From contig CANLNQ010000013.1 of NCBI GenBank assembly GCA_947492525.1, forward strand, positions 1 to 64,000: 64,000 nt of DNA, given 5' to 3'. Under the pieces are notes generated by a model. That model did no database searches. It was not told where the DNA came from and was given only the letters and a program-made list of their open reading frames with translations. This DNA is from an uncultured Granulosicoccus sp. Its GTDB lineage: Bacteria; Pseudomonadota; Gammaproteobacteria; Granulosicoccales; Granulosicoccaceae. How positions within the stretch are numbered: position 1 is the stretch's first letter; the number at the start of each line of letters is the position of its first letter. Positions 57,082 to 64,000 of the stretch are shown here, piece by piece. The position numbers and the translations under genes are program-made.

Positions 57082-58328
57082 TGGCCGCTTTTGAATACCT
57101 GGCGCTGGATGCGCGCGGGCGAGAGAAAAAGGGTGTCCTCGAAGCGGACACCGCGCGTCTGGCGCGACAGCAACTGCGCCAGCAGAGCCTGACGCCGCTG
57201 GAAGTCTCGGAAACCTCCGGTCGCAACCGCAAGAAACGCAAGGCCGGTGAAAAGGCCGGGCCTCGCAGCGCTTCCACCCCCACGTTCCGTGGTGGTATCA
57301 AGACCAATGACCTGGCCTTGCTGACGCGGCAGATCGCCACCTTGAGTGCAGCCGGCACACCGCTGGAAGAATCCCTGTCGGCTGTCAGCCGGCAGACGGA
57401 AAAGCCGCGTATCAAATCGTTGCTGTTGTCGGTTCGCGCCAAGGTTCTCGAAGGGCACAGCTTTGCCGCCGCGCTGTCGGACTACCCCAAGGTGTTTCCC
57501 GAGATCTATCAGGCAACCGTTGCTGCCGGTGAACAATCAGGACATCTGGATGCGGTACTGGAACGCCTGGCCGACTACACCGAAGAGCGGCAGATTGCCA
57601 ATGCAACGGTGAAGAAGGCGTTGATCTACCCCAGTGTCCTGGTGGTCGCCTCCATTCTGATCGTGGGTTTTCTGCTTGCCTACGTGGTGCCACAAGTCGT
57701 TCAGGTATTCGAAGGCATGGATCAGGAGCTTCCGGCGCTGACCCAGGCGATGCTCTCTGCCAGCGCCTTCGTTCGCCAGTATGGCCTCGTGATGCTCGGT
57801 GCGGGCTTCGTGATTGTCGTCGCGTTCAAACGCGCCATGCGCAACGAGGCCTTCAAGACACGGATTCATGGCTGGCTGCTCAAACTGCCCTTGTTCAAGC
57901 GCCTGATCCGCGGTTTCAACACCGCGCAGTTCGCCCGAACGCTGAGCATTCTGGCAGCCAGTGGTGTACCGGTTCTGGAGGCCCTGGATATCGGCTCTCA
58001 GGTCATCACCAATCGACCGATGCGCAGGGCGGTGAACAACGCTGCCGTTCAGGTACGTGAAGGTTCGACATTGAGCAGCGCGCTGGAGCGAACGGGTTAT
58101 TTTCCACCGATGCTGCTGCACCTCATTGCCAGTGGCGAATCATCCGGACAGCTGGACAGCATGCTGGAGAAGGCCGCCGCCCATCAGGAGCGGGAACTCA
58201 ACTCCTTGATGTCGGTGTTCCTCGGCCTGTTCGAGCCGGTGGTGATTCTGATCATGGGGGGTGTGGTACTGACGATCGTACTCGGCATCCTGCTACCGAT
58301 ATTCGAGATGAACCAGCTGGTCAACTGA
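57081..58328 (+). CDS. gspF: Type II secretion inner-membrane platform protein GspF
   Basis: Polytopic platform protein that couples GspE to the pseudopilus. Length 415 aa with two T2SSF domains (around LLTRQIATLSAAGTPLEESL and FARTLSILAASGVPVLEAL) and three membrane segments. It is the last gsp gene here; the pseudopilins gspG-K and gspL-N do not follow. Confidence 0.96.
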   Translation: MAAFEYLALDARGREKKGVLEADTARLARQQLRQQSLTPLEVSETSGRNRKKRKAGEKAGPRSASTPTFRGGIKTNDLALLTRQIATLSAAGTPLEESLSAVSRQTEKPRIKSLLLSVRAKVLEGHSFAAALSDYPKVFPEIYQATVAAGEQSGHLDAVLERLADYTEERQIANATVKKALIYPSVLVVASILIVGFLLAYVVPQVVQVFEGMDQELPALTQAMLSASAFVRQYGLVMLGAGFVIVVAFKRAMRNEAFKTRIHGWLLKLPLFKRLIRGFNTAQFARTLSILAASGVPVLEALDIGSQVITNRPMRRAVNNAAVQVREGSTLSSALERTGYFPPMLLHLIASGESSGQLDSMLEKAAAHQERELNSLMSVFLGLFEPVVILIMGGVVLTIVLGILLPIFEMNQLVN

Positions 58329-58352
58329 CCCCTGGCAATCCATCGTCTGAAC

Positions 58353-58377
58353 GGCCCGACAGTTTCACGGTCGGGTC
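58353..58377. terminator. Hairpin after gspF
   Basis: GGCCCGAC / GTCGGGTC (one G-T pair) with a 9-nt loop, 25 bp after the gspF stop. No U-tract; terminator by position only. Confidence 0.45.
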
Positions 58378-58476
58378 CATTCAATCAACTTGCGGCTGAA
58401 AACTCGCCCTGCTCTGTGTTTCGGGTCCCGTGAGGGCGACTCACGGGCGCCCTGATTGCTCGGCAGACAATGACAG

Positions 58477-58504
58477 GGCGTGTGGCGTGTGGCGTGTGGC
58501 GTGT
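58477..58504. repeat. Tandem repeat, 7-bp unit GGCGTGT, 4 copies
   Basis: Four perfect copies, immediately beyond the stop codon of the small minus-strand ORF (58512) and in the gap between it and gspF. Confidence 0.93.
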
Positions 58505-58511
58505 GGCCCGC

Positions 58512-58760
58512 CTAGTTGGCCTTGCGCGGCTTGAAAGGAATGATGCGGGCGCCGCCAGTGGGTACGGTGCGTACGGTTGCGCACAGGGCGTCGCTGGCAT
58601 AGGGCCACAGCTGATCGGCATCCATCTGCTCACAGGCCCGCCGGATCATGAGTTCGGTGATCTCATGTTCGGTTCCCGATTCGTCAATCGTTGCGCAGAC
58701 CGTCATGTCATCCGGCAACGGTGTCAACGTATCGGCTTGCTGTACATTGAAGTGTTTCAT
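58512..58760 (-). CDS. Small hypothetical protein
   Basis: An 82-aa soluble protein I do not recognise, with an acidic middle and a basic end (PFKPRK). An AAAGGA-type ribosome site lies about 7 bp upstream of ATG 58760, which supports it as a real gene. It lies 72 bp after the PPK2 stop on the same strand and may be cotranscribed. Two cysteines and no motif of known function. Confidence 0.55.
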   Translation of the reverse strand: MKHFNVQQADTLTPLPDDMTVCATIDESGTEHEITELMIRRACEQMDADQLWPYASDALCATVRTVPTGGARIIPFKPRKAN

Positions 58761-58832
58761 TGGTCAGGTCCTTTATTCTCACACCCTGCACTCGCTTGAC
58801 TGAAGTGACTACGCAAGACTCCGACCACCTTG

Positions 58833-59813
58833 TCATCCACGGGATACATGGCGGCTCTCATCAGTCTCGCTTTCAAGACGAGCAATGTATTCTTTGAACT
58901 TCGCAATCTCATCCGGATCCTTCTCCGGGTAACGCAATGGCAGAGATTCCAGCGTCTGCTGGATGATCTCGGCCACACAGACGCGCATGTAGCGCTTGTC
59001 ATCGGCCGGAATGGCAAACCAGGGTGCCTGTTCGGTCGATGTTTCGTTCAGCATGCTTTCATACGCCTGCATGTACTCGTCCCAGCGATCGCGAGTCACC
59101 AGATCGCTCTTGGAAAACTTCCAGTACTTCTCCGGTGTCTCGAGCCGCTTCAAAAATCGTTGCTTCTGTTCTTCCTTCGACACATTGAGCCAGAACTTCA
59201 GTACAACTGTGCCATTTCGGGAAAGGTGTTTCTCATGATCCCGAATCGACTCGAAGCGTTCCTGCCACAGCTGCTCGTGATCGTGCCGAGGCAGACGCTG
59301 ATTCTTCAGGTATTCGGGGTGCACTCTCACCGCCAGCACCTCCTCGTAATAGCTGCGATTGAAGATGCCGATGCGGCCGCGTTCCGGGAGTCGCTTGCTG
59401 GTGCGCCACAGCCAGTCATGCTCCAGTTCCTCATCCGAAGGGCTCTTGAACGATGACACCTGACACCCTGCCGGATTGACACCACTCATGACGGCCCGAA
59501 TGGTGCCGTCCTTGCCGGCAGCATCCATGGCCTGAAAGATCAGCAGCAGAGAAAAGCGATCATCGGCGTACAGCTTTCGCTGCAGTTCGCTGATGCCTTC
59601 CACGCGCTTGGCCAGTTGCTTTTCCAGTTCCTTCTTGCCGGCAACATCGTCTCCGGGCCCCGTCCGGCTTTCGGACACGACGAAACTGCCATCATGCGGG
59701 ACCGTGAATGGCGAGGATACAAACGGCTGTTCAGGCAATGCAGGCACTGATATCGACTCCCGTGGCCCGTGCAACTGCACGAGCGCCAGCTGGCCGCCAC
59801 TGCACAGCAGCAA
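58833..59813 (-). CDS. ppk2: Polyphosphate kinase 2 family protein
   Basis: Transfers phosphate between polyphosphate and nucleotides (usually making NTP or NDP from polyphosphate). Walker A in FQAMDAAGKDGT, then PAGCQVSSFKSPS, the lid region and GIFNRSYYEEVLAVRVHP are diagnostic of PPK2. The listed 5' end is a TTG at 59813 (326 aa); in-frame GTG codons downstream could be the real start, since the domain begins only about 60 residues in. Class within PPK2 not decided. Confidence 0.9.
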   Translation of the reverse strand: MLLCSGGQLALVQLHGPRESISVPALPEQPFVSSPFTVPHDGSFVVSESRTGPGDDVAGKKELEKQLAKRVEGISELQRKLYADDRFSLLLIFQAMDAAGKDGTIRAVMSGVNPAGCQVSSFKSPSDEELEHDWLWRTSKRLPERGRIGIFNRSYYEEVLAVRVHPEYLKNQRLPRHDHEQLWQERFESIRDHEKHLSRNGTVVLKFWLNVSKEEQKQRFLKRLETPEKYWKFSKSDLVTRDRWDEYMQAYESMLNETSTEQAPWFAIPADDKRYMRVCVAEIIQQTLESLPLRYPEKDPDEIAKFKEYIARLESETDESRHVSRG

Positions 59814-60190
59814 CGGTCTGGTCGAACATTACCTAACAATGCTTAAACGAAACTGAAATGCACCGGGCTCAATGCGAAATTACTCACAATCAGGGGTAAT
59901 GCGACGTTTCCGTGCCGCGCAAACCCCGCAACAGTGGGCTTTCGCTCCCTGAAGCGCGACACGGATGGCTATCGGTCTCGCTCTGCGAGGCGGTCGATAG
60001 CGGCACGATAGTGATTGTTCGTCGACCGTTGCAGGCGCGCCGGGCCAGACGAGTCTCCACTGTCTGCACACATGAAATATTCATCATAGATCATGTTCCC
60101 CGCTTTCAGTGAAGCCGCCCCCAGTTTCGCCTTATGGTCAGCGTCAGGCAACCAATCCATCAACCCATTCAACACAGGGAGAATGCATCC
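59814..60190. other. Divergent intergenic region between ppk2 and peroxiredoxin gene
   Basis: About 377 bp, less if ppk2 starts further downstream. No gene recognised; three short overlapping frames are not credible. No OxyR-type or Pho-box site could be assigned by eye. Confidence 0.5.
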
Positions 60191-60736
60191 ATGAGTTTCT
60201 TGCGGAACGTGCCTTCAGTCACATTCAAGACACGAGTTCGAGACGAATCGCTGGGCGGTGACAATCCGTTCAAATGGCAGGACCTCACCAGCGACGAGCT
60301 GTTCAAGGGCAAGCGAGTGGTCCTCTTTGCCTTGCCGGGCGCTTTCACTCCAACTTGCTCCTCGACGCATCTGCCACGCTACGAAGAACTGTACGACCAG
60401 TTCATCGCCGCGGGCGTGGACGATGTGATCTGTCTGTCCGTCAACGATGCCTTCGTCATGTACCAGTGGGGCAAGGCTCAGGGTATCGAGAAGGTGCGCA
60501 TGCTACCCGATGGCAACGGCGAATTCACCCGCAAGATGGGCATGCTCGTCAACAAGGAAAACCTCGGTTTCGGTCCGCGCTCCTGGCGCTATGCCATGGT
60601 CGTCAACGATGGACAGATCGAGGAGATGTTCATCGAACCGGAGTTCGGCGACAACGCCGGTAATGACCCCTTCGAACTCTCCGATGCCGACACGGTACTG
60701 TCCTGGATCACGCAGACCAGCAGGAAAACCGCCTGA
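60191..60736 (+). CDS. Peroxiredoxin, Prx5 family
   Basis: Thiol peroxidase of 181 aa. The peroxidatic cysteine is in [15 protein letters not shown] Prx5-type sequence ([29 protein letters not shown]) follows. No clear resolving cysteine, so probably a 1-Cys type that depends on glutathione or glutaredoxin; the genome has gshB. ATG 60191 has a ribosome site (GGGAG) 8-9 bp upstream. Confidence 0.93.
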   Translation: MSFLRNVPSVTFKTRVRDESLGGDNPFKWQDLTSDELFKGKRVVLFALPGAFTPTCSSTHLPRYEELYDQFIAAGVDDVICLSVNDAFVMYQWGKAQGIEKVRMLPDGNGEFTRKMGMLVNKENLGFGPRSWRYAMVVNDGQIEEMFIEPEFGDNAGNDPFELSDADTVLSWITQTSRKTA

Positions 60737-60753
60737 TCATCGGCACATCGGCT

Positions 60754-60825
60754 CACTTGCAGGCTTGCACCACAGGCCTGCAAGTGCCTGCCCCGGAGCG
60801 CATGGCTCATGACCCTGCCGGGGCA
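60754..60825. terminator. Two hairpins between peroxiredoxin and CopD-like genes
   Basis: First stem CACTTGCAGGC / GCCTGCAAGTG (60754-60764, 60776-60786), then TGCCCCGG / CCGGGGCA (60789-60796, 60818-60825). They fill the gap between two convergent stops. No U-tract. Confidence 0.6.
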
Positions 60826-60842
60826 CCTGCCCTGACAGGCAT

Positions 60843-61307
60843 TCAGCCCAGCAGGCCGTAACGGCCCGCCAGTACCAGCAGTACCAGCACGATTCCCAAC
60901 ACCAGATTGACCAGCACGACGTGACGCACGCGATTCAGGGCAACGCCTGCCGCCGGCCAGTCTTCCTGCGCCACGGTCTGTTTCAGCACTGGGTAGGGGC
61001 GGTAATACAGGTAGACGAAAAGTGCGCTCATCAGTAAACCCAGCGCATGCATCAGGTGTACGTAGACGGGGCTCGTCGCGAATCCGCCAAAGGCGTTGAA
61101 GACCAGCCAGTAACCGCTCGACAGCAGCACGACGATGGACATCCAGACCCAGGGAAAGAAGCGGCGGAACACCGCGGCCCACAGACCCAGACGCCGGTGC
61201 GGTTCCAGCAAAGCCACACTGGGTCGCAGGATGACATAGGCGAAGAACATGCCGCCTATCCAGATGACGGCAGCCAGACCGTGCAGCGCTATGGCTATTG
61301 CATTCAT
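60843..61307 (-). CDS. CopD-family membrane protein
   Basis: A 154-aa inner-membrane protein with four hydrophobic segments, similar to the membrane domain of copper-resistance protein CopD. His residues at LHGLAAVIWIGGM and HLMHALG could bind metal or heme. It lies 13 bp after the serine deaminase stop on the same strand; a functional link to it is not obvious. Confidence 0.8.
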   Translation of the reverse strand: MNAIAIALHGLAAVIWIGGMFFAYVILRPSVALLEPHRRLGLWAAVFRRFFPWVWMSIVVLLSSGYWLVFNAFGGFATSPVYVHLMHALGLLMSALFVYLYYRPYPVLKQTVAQEDWPAAGVALNRVRHVVLVNLVLGIVLVLLVLAGRYGLLG

Positions 61308-61320
61308 GGTAATCAGTTAC

Positions 61321-62724
<1,404 letters not shown>

Positions 62725-62910
62725 ACGCGAACACTCGATGCGGGTAAGGACGGGAGACTCCTACTCTATACAGTCAGCACTGCCAATGTTGCTCTGCAAA
62801 CGGCTGTAAAACGGGTTCAAGCGACATTCGGACACCTGAGGCGCCGTGATATGTCATGCGCTTTCTGCATCGCCATTGCCGAACGCGACATCGTCCCATA
62901 TACTGTATGA

Positions 62911-64000
62911 ATGAACAGCGATGACAACAGTTCTCCTCTCCTCTCACCCGTGGCAAACGGCGTGCCGATCCGGTTGATGAACAAACTGGCGATTCTGTCC
63001 GATGCCGCCAAATACGATGCCTCCTGTGCCTCCAGTGGTGCCACGAAACGGGACTCCCTGACTGGCAGTGGCGTGGGGAGCACGGAAGGCATGGGGATCT
63101 GTCATTCCTATGCGCCCGATGGTCGCTGCATATCCCTGCTCAAGGTTCTGTTGACCAATTTCTGCACGTTCGACTGCCTGTACTGTGTCAATCGCGTCTC
63201 CAGCAACGTACCGCGCGCCCGTTTCGAAATCGATGAGCTCGTCGATCTGGTGCTGTCGTTCTACAAGCGCAATTACATCGAAGGCCTGTTTCTCTCATCC
63301 GGCATCATTCGCGATCCTGACTACACGATGGAGCAGATCGTCGAAGTTGCCAGGCGGTTGCGCGAGGTGCATGATTTTCGCGGATACATTCACCTGAAGA
63401 CCATCCCCGAGGCGACCCCGGAGCTGTTGGCCTCCGCGGGTCGCTATGCCGATCGTCTGTCGATCAACGTCGAACTTGCCCGACCGGATAGTCTTTCCGC
63501 ACTCGCGCCCCAGAAGGAGGCCGGAGGTATCCGGCAAGCCATGGCAGGTATCCGCAGCAAGCTGGACGAGAGCCGCGACCGGAGTCATTCCGGGCGCAAG
63601 GCCCCCGGCTTTTCCGCATCAGGGCAAAGCACACAGATGATTGTCGGCGCAGATGATGCCAATGATGGCGAGCTGCTCGATTGCAGCGAATCCTTGTACA
63701 AGGGCTATCAGCTCAAACGGGTCTACTACAGTGCCTTCAGCCCGATTCCCGACGCCAGCGCCGCCCTGCCCCTTGCGCCTCCTGATCTGAATCGCGAGCA
63801 TCGTCTCTATCAGGCAGACTGGTTGATGCGTTTCTACGGCTTTGCCGTCGACGAGATCGTGGCAGGTGGCGAGAACGGCATGCTGGATCCGGCACTCGAC
63901 CCCAAGCTTGCCTGGGCACTGAAGCACCGTGAGCGCTTTCCGGTGGATGTGAACACGGCCGAGCGCGAGTTGTTGCTGCGCGTGCCCGGGCTGGGCACTC
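62911..64000 (+). CDS. Radical-SAM protein, putative DNA modification/repair family (partial, open at right edge)
   Basis: Starts at ATG 62911 and runs without a stop to the window end (363 codons seen). The radical-SAM triad reads CTFDCLYC (residues about 85-92), followed by LFLSSGI and IHLKTIPEATPELL. At the edge the sequence reads ELLLRVPGLGT, the start of a helix-hairpin-helix DNA-binding motif. This combination matches the family annotated as a putative DNA modification/repair radical-SAM protein, usually next to a partner gene that would lie outside this window. Activity unknown. Confidence 0.88.
   Translation, partial: MNSDDNSSPLLSPVANGVPIRLMNKLAILSDAAKYDASCASSGATKRDSLTGSGVGSTEGMGICHSYAPDGRCISLLKVLLTNFCTFDCLYCVNRVSSNVPRARFEIDELVDLVLSFYKRNYIEGLFLSSGIIRDPDYTMEQIVEVARRLREVHDFRGYIHLKTIPEATPELLASAGRYADRLSINVELARPDSLSALAPQKEAGGIRQAMAGIRSKLDESRDRSHSGRKAPGFSASGQSTQMIVGADDANDGELLDCSESLYKGYQLKRVYYSAFSPIPDASAALPLAPPDLNREHRLYQADWLMRFYGFAVDEIVAGGENGMLDPALDPKLAWALKHRERFPVDVNTAERELLLRVPGLGT

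Overview
The window is chromosomal DNA from a moderately GC-rich gammaproteobacterium. Several blocks keep the gene order I know from Pseudomonas aeruginosa: tyrS / M23 peptidase / erpA / DUF6776 / argC; pilG-pilI-pilJ-chpA divergent from gshB-tonB-yqgE-yqgF-pyrR-pyrB-pyrC'; and pilU-pilT divergent from yggS-proC-yggT. The blocks are joined differently, pilH, pilK and anmK are absent, and a transaldolase sits between yggS and proC. I therefore read it as a non-Pseudomonas gammaproteobacterium (Chromatiales- or Granulosicoccus-like is a guess), free-living, with type IV pili and type II secretion. No phage, insertion sequence, CRISPR array or tRNA gene was seen.

Layout. 1-632: non-coding, with an 8-bp tandem repeat and an rRNA-type promoter pointing off the left edge. 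633-6219: housekeeping (tyrS, M23 peptidase, erpA, DUF6776, argC). 6341-8566: a lipoprotein beta-propeller. 8671-15921: a reduced Pil-Chp chemosensory cluster for twitching motility. 16068-21834: a tightly overlapped operon of glutathione synthetase, TonB, YqgE, YqgF and the pyrimidine genes pyrR, pyrB and a non-catalytic pyrC'. 21813-23718: a uracil-DNA glycosylase-like protein and an MFS transporter. 23765-31679: a LacI-type regulator, a ribose-type sugar ABC transporter, a 2-keto-3-deoxygluconate-type kinase and cobyric acid synthase. 31665-35799: an SMR transporter, an orphan cyclic-nucleotide-binding protein, a cytidylate-kinase-like protein and an AraC/SDR pair. 36072-38510: two uncharacterised genes, the second with DUF2325, behind a promoter with a strong Fur box. 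38503-44763: thymidine kinase, a FucU/RbsD mutarotase, a kelch protein with an SD-rich stalk and a GlyGly-CTERM-like tail, a DUF5060 glycosidase-like protein and an exostosin-family glycosyltransferase. 44947-51041: pilU, pilT, yggS, tal, proC, yggT. 51378-58328: an HU protein with a histone-H1-like tail, then gspC-D-E-F. 58512-64000: a small ORF, PPK2, a peroxiredoxin, a CopD-like protein, serine deaminase and a radical-SAM protein open at the right edge.

How the parts connect. PilT and PilU drive pilus retraction and the Pil-Chp cluster controls it. GspC-F form the inner-membrane, ATPase and secretin part of type II secretion, the route expected for GlyGly-CTERM proteins such as the kelch protein here. 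The sugar operon takes up a sugar or sugar acid and probably feeds Entner-Doudoroff metabolism. The least explained unit, and my best candidate for an undescribed system, is the iron-regulated pair at 36150-38510.

Many gene ends carry strong hairpins without a U-tract, and four unrelated short tandem repeats (units of 7, 8, 11 and 11 bp) lie in intergenic gaps. Start codons were chosen by family length, motif position and spacing and are marked where uncertain.
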